Assembly: GCA_905210525.1 (NCBI GenBank)
Contig: CAJLXE010000006.1
Coordinates: 1 to 21,537, forward strand
Reading direction: 5' to 3'
Length of the DNA: 21,537 nt
Source of the DNA: an uncultured Clostridia bacterium
GTDB lineage: Bacteria > Bacillota > Clostridia > HGM11327
Shown: positions 1-6,411 of the stretch, in pieces
How the letters are laid out: each line of letters starts with the position of its first letter
Position numbering within the stretch: the stretch's first letter is position 1
The notes under the pieces: generated by a model
What the model saw: the letters and a program-made list of their open reading frames with translations, nothing else
What the model was told of the DNA's origin: nothing
Databases searched by the model: none
Made by a program: the position numbers and the translations under genes

Positions 1-1
1 C

Positions 2-622
2 CAAATCATCAGCTGTTCTAACGCTTGTTTGATGCATTATAAAAAAGGAGATATTATTTTTTGGTATAAAGAACACTCTTCAAAAGCAGGAATAGTTATA
101 TCAGGTAACGTTGCAATAGCAAGAAATGATGAATTCGGCAATAATTTTATATTATACAATGTAGCAAAAGATGAATTTTTCGGACTATTCAATATTAACT
201 CCGATTCCGAAACGGATGACATATATGCATATGCTTCTGTTAATACCGATATAGTTCTTATGGATTCGGATAAGCTTTTGACCGGATGCGAAAACAAATG
301 TGCAATTCACGAAAAAATACTTTATAATGTTCTGACAATATTGTCACGGCGAAACATTGCTCTTATACGAAAACAATGCCATATGGCTCAACGAACAATG
401 CGTAAAAAAATACTCTCTTACCTTACGGAACAGGCCCGATTCAATTCATCCGACTGTATTGAAATTGCAATGAACCGACAGGAATGGGCAGATTACCTCG
501 GCATTGACAGGAGTGCTTTGTCCGCCGAGCTTTCCGCAATGCAAAAAGACGGTCTCATACAATATAAACGCAACAATTTCAGACTGTGTGACAAAGCCGC
601 AAGTATATTTAACAAGCGTTAA
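2..622 (+). CDS. Crp/Fnr-family transcriptional regulator, 5' end cut by window edge
   Basis: A one-component regulator, likely sensing a small ligand or redox state through an N-terminal cyclic-nucleotide-binding-like beta barrel and binding DNA through a C-terminal winged helix. The reading frame is open from base 2. The first in-frame start codons (TTG 29, ATG 32) lie inside the barrel: the stretch around HYKKGDIIF is the strand that follows about 30 residues in full-length family members, so the true start is upstream of the window. The barrel motif is seen at GIVISGNVAI...NVAKDEFFGLF; the HTH is RQEWADYLGIDRSALSAELS, followed by the wing. The visible 206 residues carry several cysteines (SCSNAC near the start, CENKC, KQC, SDC, LCD), so a metal or redox sensor is possible, but no family-specific cluster motif is recognised. 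It lies next to, and convergent with, the hydrogenase operon, which is a plausible target. The regulon and effector are unknown. Confidence 0.9.
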   Translation, partial: QIISCSNACLMHYKKGDIIFWYKEHSSKAGIVISGNVAIARNDEFGNNFILYNVAKDEFFGLFNINSDSETDDIYAYASVNTDIVLMDSDKLLTGCENKCAIHEKILYNVLTILSRRNIALIRKQCHMAQRTMRKKILSYLTEQARFNSSDCIEIAMNRQEWADYLGIDRSALSAELSAMQKDGLIQYKRNNFRLCDKAASIFNKR

Positions 623-631
623 ATATTTTTT
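605..631 (+). terminator. Palindrome overlapping the Crp/Fnr stop codon; terminator and/or operator
   Basis: Arms ATATTTAAC (605-613) and GTTAAATAT (618-626) are perfect reverse complements around a 4-nt AAGC centre, followed by five T (627-631). The T run makes it a possible, AT-rich and weak, intrinsic terminator for the regulator gene. The inner TTTAAC-N4-GTTAAA also has the geometry of a Crp/Fnr-type operator (two half sites, 4-nt spacer), and a near-identical copy without a T run lies at 759-780. Both readings are inference. Confidence 0.5.
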
Positions 632-641
632 GTAAAATAAG

Positions 642-673
642 ATTCGTCATCGTCAATTCAAAAAATGACGAAT
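642..673. other. Small stem-loop in the intergenic region
   Basis: ATTCGTCAT (642-650) pairs perfectly with ATGACGAAT (665-673) across a 14-nt loop. Only TTAT follows on the plus strand and TCTTATTTT on the minus strand, so it is at best a weak or backup terminator. The rest of 623-785 holds no reading frame, RBS or tRNA that I can support. Confidence 0.35.
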
Positions 674-758
674 TTATGTCACGTATGCGGTATTAAGTAA
701 TTCACAATCCTAACAATAATCACGATATTCGATAAATATGCATCACAAAACCATAAAT

Positions 759-780
759 ATGTTTAACAAACGTTAAATAT
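759..780. promoter_or_regulatory. Second copy of the 22-bp palindrome, putative Crp/Fnr-type operator
   Basis: TTTAAC (762-767), AAAC spacer, GTTAAA (772-777); over 22 bp it matches the element at 605-626 at 20 positions. No T run follows on either strand, so a terminator does not explain it. The TTTAAC-N4-GTTAAA geometry is that of Crp/Fnr sites (FNR itself uses TTGAT-N4-ATCAA). No promoter is visible beside it, so its target is unclear. Confidence 0.4.
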
Positions 781-785
781 AATAT

Positions 786-826
786 AAAAAAACGACCGTC
801 ATTCTTCAATCAAAGAAATGACGGTC
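786..826 (-). terminator. Intrinsic terminator of the hydrogenase operon
   Basis: On the minus strand GACCGTCAT (818-826) pairs with ATGACGGTC (794-802), with further pairing of TCTT and AAGA inside, and is followed by a run of seven U (786-792). It lies about 20 bp beyond the hydA stop codon. Confidence 0.92.
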
Positions 827-843
827 TTGTTGATTTTACCTGT

Positions 844-2610
844 TTATTTACCGAAAGGTTCCTTTGCTGCATACGTAGTATGAAGTAATTCATGAGCCTT
901 ATGAGAATTAGGTTCTCCGAGATAATCCTTATAAAGCTGCTGTATCTGCGGATTGTTGTGAGACTGTCTTATAACCTGTCTTTCATCCTCGGAATAAAGA
1001 GCGTTTGCACGTTTTTCCTTATATGTGTCAAGGATATTGTCATCCTCATTGGGAAGGAAGCACGGCTTAACATACGGCTGTCCGCCTCCCGCAACGCAAC
1101 CGCCGGGGCAACCCATTATCTCGATAAAATGATATTTGCTGTTACCTGCTCTGATCTCATCAAGCAGAACTTTTGCATTTTTCATTCCGTGAGCAACAGC
1201 TATATTTACAGTAACGCCGTTTATATTCAAAGAAGCTTCTTTTACGCCTTCAAAACCGCGAACCTGCTCGAAATCGATTTTTTCATATTCCTTGCCTGTC
1301 ATCCAGTAATAAGCTGTTCTGAGAGCCGCTTCCATAACGCCGCCCGTAACGCCGAATATAACGCCTGCGCCGGAATAGTCGCCTACTACATCATTATCAA
1401 ATTCTTCATCGGGCAATTTTGCAAAGTTTATGCCGGATCTCTTTATAAGCTTGCCGAGCTCTCTCGTTGTGAGAACAGCGTCAACATCTTTAAGGCCGTT
1501 TGTCACAAGCTCAGGTCTTTCCTTCTCGTACTTCTTAGCTGTACACGGCATTACCGACACAACAAACACATCCTTGGGATCAATGTTGTTTTTCTCAGCA
1601 TAATAAGACTTAAGAATTGCACCGAACATTTCATGAGGAGATTTGCAGGAAGAAAGATGATCAAGCAAATCGCCGTAATAGTATTCCGCATAATTTACCC
1701 AGCCCGGAGAGCAAGATGTTATCATAGGCAGAACGCCGTTTTCCTTAATACGGTGCATAAGCTCTGCCGCTTCTTCCATGATTGTAAGATCCGCGCTGTA
1801 ATTTGTATCAAATACCTTTTTGAATCCGAGACGTTTAAGTGCCGCAACCATTTTTCCTGTTACGGGAGTACCTATCTTCATTCCGAATTCTTCGCCCAAA
1901 GCTGCTCTTACGGCAGGTGCTGTCTGAACAACAACGTACTTGCCTTGTCTCATAGCCTCATCGATTTTGGCAATCTCAGATTTTTCCATCAATGCGCCTG
2001 TAGGACATACCGATACGCACTGTCCGCACATTATGCACGGTGATTTTGCAAAAGAACGGTTCTGTGCCGGTGCAACTATTGTGTTAAAACCTCTGTTTTC
2101 ATATCCGAGTATTCCCTTGCCGTGTGCGTTCTGACATCTTGCGATACAACGTCCGCAAAGAATACATTTTGACGTATCTCTTATAAGCGACGGAGACAAT
2201 TCATCATAAGTAACAGGAGTTTTTTCACCTACAAACATATTTTCTCTTGCGCCCGTCAGTCTTGCAACATGAAGCAATTCGCAATTTTCGTTTTTCTCGC
2301 ACTGCTGGCACTGCATTGAATGGTTTGAAAGCAAAAGTTCTACGGAAGCTCTGCGCGCCGCTGTTGCCTTAGGTGACGAAATTGTTATTTCCATACCCTC
2401 GTTTACCGGATAAACGCACGATGCTACCAAGCCTCTTGCGCCTGTCGCCTCAACAAGACATACTCGGCATGAACCTCTGTTACATTCACCGTGATTGAAT
2501 GCGCACAACGAAGGTATTTCATAACCGCAAGCCTTTGCAGCTTCAAGTATCGTGAGTCCTTCTTCAACCTGATAAGGGATACCCTCAATTTTTATATTAA
2601 TCAATGACAT
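844..2610 (-). CDS. hydA: [FeFe] hydrogenase catalytic subunit HydA (bifurcating, trimeric type)
   Basis: Cytoplasmic catalytic subunit of a HydABC/Hnd-type [FeFe] hydrogenase, coupling H+/H2 with ferredoxin and NAD(H) together with HydB and HydC. 588 residues from ATG 2610, preceded by AAGGGAGG at 2620-2627; the upstream in-frame TTG (2616) sits too close to that site. Domains: [2Fe-2S] ferredoxin (C36, C48, C51, C65); His-Cys3 [4Fe-4S] (H97, C101, C104, C110); two [4Fe-4S] clusters (C149/152/155/159 and C192/195/198/202); then the H-cluster domain with L1 TSCSPGW (298-304), L2 MPCTAKKYE (C356) and L3 MGCPGGC (C501, C505); and a C-terminal small-subunit-like tail. Proton-path residues C300, E280, E283, R287 and S320 are in register with the clostridial prototype. 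Odd: S301 stands where the second Cys of TSCCPxW is expected, and L3 has MGC instead of MAC. There is no extra C-terminal [2Fe-2S] domain. Maturases HydEFG are not in the window. Confidence 0.97.
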   Translation of the reverse strand: MSLINIKIEGIPYQVEEGLTILEAAKACGYEIPSLCAFNHGECNRGSCRVCLVEATGARGLVASCVYPVNEGMEITISSPKATAARRASVELLLSNHSMQCQQCEKNENCELLHVARLTGARENMFVGEKTPVTYDELSPSLIRDTSKCILCGRCIARCQNAHGKGILGYENRGFNTIVAPAQNRSFAKSPCIMCGQCVSVCPTGALMEKSEIAKIDEAMRQGKYVVVQTAPAVRAALGEEFGMKIGTPVTGKMVAALKRLGFKKVFDTNYSADLTIMEEAAELMHRIKENGVLPMITSCSPGWVNYAEYYYGDLLDHLSSCKSPHEMFGAILKSYYAEKNNIDPKDVFVVSVMPCTAKKYEKERPELVTNGLKDVDAVLTTRELGKLIKRSGINFAKLPDEEFDNDVVGDYSGAGVIFGVTGGVMEAALRTAYYWMTGKEYEKIDFEQVRGFEGVKEASLNINGVTVNIAVAHGMKNAKVLLDEIRAGNSKYHFIEIMGCPGGCVAGGGQPYVKPCFLPNEDDNILDTYKEKRANALYSEDERQVIRQSHNNPQIQQLYKDYLGEPNSHKAHELLHTTYAAKEPFGK

Positions 2611-2628
2611 AATCAAAATCCTCCCTTA

Positions 2629-4494
2629 TTACTTCTTTTCAATGGCTTTGAACTTACATGAAGCTATGCACATACCGCACTTGATACATTTCTTCTGATC
2701 AATAACGTACGGTTCTTTACCGACAACACCGGTAATAGCTCCCACAGGACATTTACGCGCACAAGCACTGCATTTTTTACAAAGTGCAGGATCAATGCTG
2801 TACTGCATCAAATGCTTACATACCTTTGCAGGACATTTCTTATCAACAATGTGAGCAATATATTCATCCTTAAAATGAGCAAGTGTTGAAATTACAGGGT
2901 TAGCGGATGTTTGTCCGAGACCGCAAAGCGAACCTGCCTTTATTGTACGGCTGAGTTCTTCAAGCTGTTCAAGATCATCCATCGTTGCCTGACCTTTTGT
3001 TATTTTCGTGAGGATTTCAAGCATACGCTTTGTTCCAATACGGCAAGGCGTACATTTTCCGCATGACTCATCGCATATAAATTCCATATAGAATTTTGCA
3101 ACGTCAACCATACAGTTATCTTCATCCATTACGATAGCACCGCCGGAACCCATCATAGAACCCTTTGCAACGAGATTATCGAAATCTATCGGTGTATCAA
3201 GATCCTCTTCTGTAAGACATCCGCCGGAAGGACCGCCCGTCTGTATAGCTTTGAACTTCTTGCCGTTAGGTATTCCGCCGCCGATATCATATATCAATTC
3301 GCGCAGAGTTGTTCCCATAGGAATTTCAACAAGACCAACGTTATTGATTTTGCCGCCCAATGCGAAAACCTTGGTTCCCTTGGATTTTTCCGTACCGTAA
3401 GACGCAAATTTTGCCGCGCCTTCACGCAATACGAACGGTACGCAAGCCAGCGTTTCAACGTTATTTATTATTGTAGGCTTCTGCCACAGACCCTTCACTG
3501 CCGGGAACGGCGGACGAGGACGAGGCATACCTCTTTGACCTTCTATTGAATTAAGAAGAGCAGTTTCTTCACCGCATACGAATGCGCCTGCACCCAAACG
3601 GATATGTACTCTGAATGAGAAATCCGTACCGAGTATGTTATCGCCGAGCAATCCAAGCTCTTCTGCCTGCTTTATTGCAATTCTGAGTCTGTTTACAGCA
3701 ACCGGATATTCCGCACGAACATAGAAATAACCGTTCTGTGCGCCTATTGCGTAACCTGCTATTACCATACCTTCAATAACTGCAAGCGGGTTTCCTTCCA
3801 ATATGGAGCGATCCATAAATGCACCCGGGTCGCCTTCGTCGCCGTTGCAGACAACGTATTTTTCACCTGCCGGCTGAGCATAAGCAAACTGCCATTTTCT
3901 TCCTGTCGGGAATCCGCCGCCGCCTCTGCCGCGCAAGCCTGAATCGAGCACTTCTTTTATTACATCTGCTCTGTCCATTCTGAGCGCCTTAGCCAATCCC
4001 TGGAATGAACCTGCACCGAGTGCTTCGTTTATATCTTCGGGGTTGATCTGACCGCATCCGTGAAGAGCAATTCTTACCTGCTTTTTGTAGAAGTTGATAT
4101 CATCCTGCTTTGCCACCTTTTCTTTTGTAGCCGGGTCAACAAACAGAAGTCTTTCAACGACTTCATTGCCTATAAGATCTTTTTCAACTATTTCTTCAAC
4201 GTCTTCAATTTTAACAAGACGATAGAGCGTATCCTCGGGGAATATTTTTACAAACGGGCCCTGAGAGCAGAAACCGAAGCAGCCTACCTGGTTTACGGTA
4301 ACTTTATCGTCAATGCCTCTTTCTTCTATAAGCTTTTCAAATTTTTCTTTTATAGCCTGGGAATTTGAGGAAAGACATCCCGTCCCTCCGCAAAGAACAA
4401 CAGCTCTTTTATTTTCCGCTCCGGCAAATTTGTTTGCAAGACAGACTGAACAGGAAGATATTTTTTCGTTTAATTCATCAAAATTTTTAATCAT
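2629..4494 (-). CDS. hydB: Hydrogenase NAD(H)/FMN subunit HydB (NuoF-like)
   Basis: Diaphorase subunit of the trimeric hydrogenase; it binds FMN and NAD(H) and is the expected bifurcation site. 621 residues. N-terminal thioredoxin-like [2Fe-2S] domain (C35, C40, C72, C76). Nuo51 domain with the nucleotide loop GRGGGGFPTGRKW and the FMN-region motif GAGAFVCGEETALL. SLBB region, then the [4Fe-4S] motif ESCGKCTPCRIGTKRM with the distant SLCGLGQ. C-terminal two-cluster ferredoxin (CKKCSACARKCP and CIKCGMCIASC). The N-terminal domain takes the place of a separate HndB protein, which is absent. ATG 4494 overlaps the hydC stop (ATGA), with GGAGG about 10 nt upstream, so the two are translationally coupled; hydA follows 18 nt after the stop. 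A second Cys pair, C15 and C18, precedes the [2Fe-2S] domain and is not part of the usual ligand set; its role is unknown. Confidence 0.96.
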   Translation of the reverse strand: MIKNFDELNEKISSCSVCLANKFAGAENKRAVVLCGGTGCLSSNSQAIKEKFEKLIEERGIDDKVTVNQVGCFGFCSQGPFVKIFPEDTLYRLVKIEDVEEIVEKDLIGNEVVERLLFVDPATKEKVAKQDDINFYKKQVRIALHGCGQINPEDINEALGAGSFQGLAKALRMDRADVIKEVLDSGLRGRGGGGFPTGRKWQFAYAQPAGEKYVVCNGDEGDPGAFMDRSILEGNPLAVIEGMVIAGYAIGAQNGYFYVRAEYPVAVNRLRIAIKQAEELGLLGDNILGTDFSFRVHIRLGAGAFVCGEETALLNSIEGQRGMPRPRPPFPAVKGLWQKPTIINNVETLACVPFVLREGAAKFASYGTEKSKGTKVFALGGKINNVGLVEIPMGTTLRELIYDIGGGIPNGKKFKAIQTGGPSGGCLTEEDLDTPIDFDNLVAKGSMMGSGGAIVMDEDNCMVDVAKFYMEFICDESCGKCTPCRIGTKRMLEILTKITKGQATMDDLEQLEELSRTIKAGSLCGLGQTSANPVISTLAHFKDEYIAHIVDKKCPAKVCKHLMQYSIDPALCKKCSACARKCPVGAITGVVGKEPYVIDQKKCIKCGMCIASCKFKAIEKK

Positions 4495-4979
4495 AACTCA
4501 TTGCCTCCGTTGCGGTATTCCTCGATTATACCCGGTACTGCGCTTACCGCAAGCTTCGGATACACCTTTCCGTTTATCGTAACAGCGGGGGCTATTCCGC
4601 ACGCGCCTATGCAACGCAAAGCGTCAAGCGTGAACATACCGTCTTCTGTTGTTTGCCCCGGCTTTATTCCCAATATTTCAGAGAATTTATCAATAACCTG
4701 CTGAGCTCCCTTGACATAGCAAGCCGTACCCAAGCAACAGCCGATAACATACTTTCCCTTAGGCTGCAACGAGAAGAACGAATAAAACGTTACAACACCG
4801 TATATTTCAGCCACGGAAATACCTGTCTTTTCGGAGACGAGCTCCTGCACCTCAAGCGGAATATAGCCGTACTCTTTCTGAATATCACTGAGGATCATCA
4901 TAAGAGGCGTTTTTTCGTCAACGTATCTACCGCATATTTCGTTGATCTTAGCTACTGCCGCTTCACTTAAATGAGCCAT
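4491..4979 (-). CDS. hydC: Hydrogenase [2Fe-2S] subunit HydC (NuoE-like)
   Basis: Small electron-transfer subunit of the HydABC hydrogenase, related to NuoE of complex I. 162 residues, the usual length. The thioredoxin-like domain carries one [2Fe-2S] cluster with ligands C82 and C87 (CLGTAC) and C123 and C127 (CIGAC). The N-terminal helical region contains the familiar YGYIPLEVQELVSEKTGISVAEIYGVVTFY pattern, which marks NuoE/HydC proteins. First gene of the operon: AAAGGAGGG (4985-4993) precedes ATG 4979, and a consensus promoter lies at 5030-5058. The stop codon overlaps the hydB start by 4 nt. Confidence 0.96.
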   Translation of the reverse strand: MAHLSEAAVAKINEICGRYVDEKTPLMMILSDIQKEYGYIPLEVQELVSEKTGISVAEIYGVVTFYSFFSLQPKGKYVIGCCLGTACYVKGAQQVIDKFSEILGIKPGQTTEDGMFTLDALRCIGACGIAPAVTINGKVYPKLAVSAVPGIIEEYRNGGNEL

Positions 4980-5029
4980 AATAGCCCTCCTTTGTTATAA
5001 CCGAATCGTTGATAAAACAACCACGGTCA

Positions 5030-5058
5030 ATTATACTATATATCGACACGAATGTCAA
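5030..5058 (-). promoter_or_regulatory. Sigma-70 type promoter of hydCBA
   Basis: On the minus strand TTGACA (5053-5058), a 17-bp spacer and TATAAT (5030-5035) match the consensus exactly. The predicted start leaves a leader of about 45 nt before hydC. No operator-like palindrome is obvious over it. Confidence 0.88.
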
Positions 5059-5108
5059 GCAAAACATAAATTTTGATGATTTTTTCCTAAAATATCCAAC
5101 ATTCTGTA

Positions 5109-5137
5109 TTGACAAACTTTGAAATACGTTGTATTAT
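5109..5137 (+). promoter_or_regulatory. Sigma-70 type promoter of the tRNA-modification operon
   Basis: TTGACA (5109-5114), 17-bp spacer, TATTAT (5132-5137). It is back to back with the hydCBA promoter, the two -35 boxes being 50 bp apart. The predicted start near 5144 leaves about 30 nt of leader before ATG 5175. Confidence 0.85.
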
Positions 5138-5174
5138 AAATTGAAAATATTTTTTGATGACAGGAAAATTCAAA

Positions 5175-5882
5175 ATGAAAAAAATTCTCGGCTGTATAAG
5201 GCGTGCAGATGACGACTTCGGTCTTATAAATGACGGAGACAGAATTGCCGTCGGCGTTTCCGGCGGAAAAGACAGCATAGCTCTTCTCTATTCACTCAGA
5301 CTTTATCAGTATTTCTCACAAAAAAAATTTGATTTGGTCGGCATAACTCTCGACATGGGACTTTTTCACCCGGATACAGAAGAACTCAAAAAATTCTGCT
5401 ATGCAAATCAGATTGATTACAGAGTCGTTGAAACCAAAATAGGAAATATTGTTTTTGAAGCACGCAACGAAAGCAATCCGTGTTCCCTTTGCTCAAATCT
5501 AAAACGCGGCGCTCTCCACAATGCGGCAATAGCGGCAAACTGCAATAAAGTCGCCCTCGGACATCACTTTGACGACGTTCTTGAGACGCTCATGATGAGC
5601 CTTCTTTACGAAAGCAGATTCAATACATTTTCCCCGCTTACATATATGGAACGGAAAAATATATATGTAATAAGACCTATGGTGTATGCGAGCGAAATGG
5701 AAATAATAGGTGCGGTAAAACGTCATAATCTGCCCGTATTCAAGAGCGGATGCCCCGCAGACGGCACCACCAAACGTCAGGAAATGAAAGATGACGTAAA
5801 ATTGATAATAAAAAAATATCCGCACTTCAAAGAACGCGTTCTTTCTGCATTAAAAAATAAGGATACCAGACATCTCTGGTAA
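5175..5882 (+). CDS. ttcA: TtcA-like tRNA 2-thiocytidine synthetase (PP-loop ATPase)
   Basis: Cytoplasmic PP-loop enzyme that adenylates C32 of tRNA and replaces its oxygen with sulfur. 235 residues from ATG 5175; AGGA at 5162-5165 supports this start, while the earlier TTG 5154 and ATG 5157 would lie only about 10 nt from the predicted transcript start with no RBS. Motifs: PP-loop SGGKDS (29-34), CSLC (C103, C106) followed by KRGAL, GHHFDD (129-134), and a single late Cys, C193, in SGCPADG. E. coli TtcA holds its [4Fe-4S] cluster with three cysteines (first CxxC plus the first Cys of the second CxxC), so the ligand set is kept although the second CxxC is reduced to one Cys. The protein is shorter than E. 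coli TtcA (about 310). It could be a sister PP-loop thiolase with another target base; family sure, exact substrate less so. Confidence 0.82.
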   Translation: MKKILGCIRRADDDFGLINDGDRIAVGVSGGKDSIALLYSLRLYQYFSQKKFDLVGITLDMGLFHPDTEELKKFCYANQIDYRVVETKIGNIVFEARNESNPCSLCSNLKRGALHNAAIAANCNKVALGHHFDDVLETLMMSLLYESRFNTFSPLTYMERKNIYVIRPMVYASEMEIIGAVKRHNLPVFKSGCPADGTTKRQEMKDDVKLIIKKYPHFKERVLSALKNKDTRHLW

Positions 5883-5918
5883 CAAGCAAACGCATATTAA
5901 TTAAGGAATATACCAATC

Positions 5919-6410
5919 ATGATAAATATAGTTTTAATAGAACCCGAAATACCTCAAAATACCGGAAATATCGCAAGAACCTGCGCCGCCCTGGGAGCCG
6001 TCCTTCATCTTGTAGGTCCTCTCGGTTTCAGCATTGACGAAAAAAGCGTAAAAAGAGCCGGTCTTGACTACTGGAGCATGGTATCAATATGTACATATGA
6101 ATCCGCAAAAGCTTTCTTTGAACAGCACGATGAAAAGAAAATGTATTACTGCACTACCAAAGCTCAGAAAAATTACTGCGATACGGATTTCTCTCAAAAT
6201 GACGATATATGGCTTGTATTCGGCAAAGAAACAAAAGGTCTTGACGAAGATCTTCTTCATAACAATTACGAACGCTGCATACGCATACCTATGATTCACG
6301 GAGCGCGTTCGCTCAATCTTTCAAATGCCGTTGCAATTATAGCATATGATGCGGCAAGACAACTCGGTTTTTCGGAGCTTGAGCGCTTCGGTCATCTTAC
6401 AAAATACTGA
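5919..6410 (+). CDS. trmL: tRNA (cytidine/uridine-34-2'-O)-methyltransferase TrmL
   Basis: SPOUT-class (alpha/beta knot) SAM-dependent methyltransferase that 2'-O-methylates the wobble base C34/U34 of certain tRNA(Leu). 163 residues, normal for TrmL, which consists of the SPOUT domain alone. The N-terminal signature is IVLIEPEIPQNTGNIARTC, with conserved GPLGF and LDYW; the knot carries LVFGKETKGL and IPMIHGARSLNLSNAVA. AAGGA (5903-5907) lies 11 nt before ATG 5919. It follows ttcA by 36 nt without a terminator and is almost fused to the next gene (TGA at 6408-6410, ATG at 6412), so the three genes look like one operon. Confidence 0.95.
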   Translation: MINIVLIEPEIPQNTGNIARTCAALGAVLHLVGPLGFSIDEKSVKRAGLDYWSMVSICTYESAKAFFEQHDEKKMYYCTTKAQKNYCDTDFSQNDDIWLVFGKETKGLDEDLLHNNYERCIRIPMIHGARSLNLSNAVAIIAYDAARQLGFSELERFGHLTKY

Positions 6411-6411
6411 T

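Noticed and set aside
623..843. Small protein gene or tRNA between the regulator and hydA
   Set aside because: No cloverleaf, no RBS-start pair and no frame of useful length; only palindromes and hairpins are present.
892..2043. Long open frame (383 codons) on the plus strand opposite hydA
   Set aside because: It is antisense to a certain gene, has an odd composition rich in Cys, Ile, Phe, Arg and Tyr, no RBS and no recognisable domain. It results from the codon use of hydA on the other strand.
2611..2616. TTG start of hydA at 2616
   Set aside because: Only 3 nt separate it from the AAGGGAGG site; ATG 2610 has proper spacing.
6346..6411. Extended start of the radical SAM gene at 6346
   Set aside because: It would overlap trmL by 65 nt and add residues not seen in the family; ATG 6412 just after the trmL stop is the natural start.
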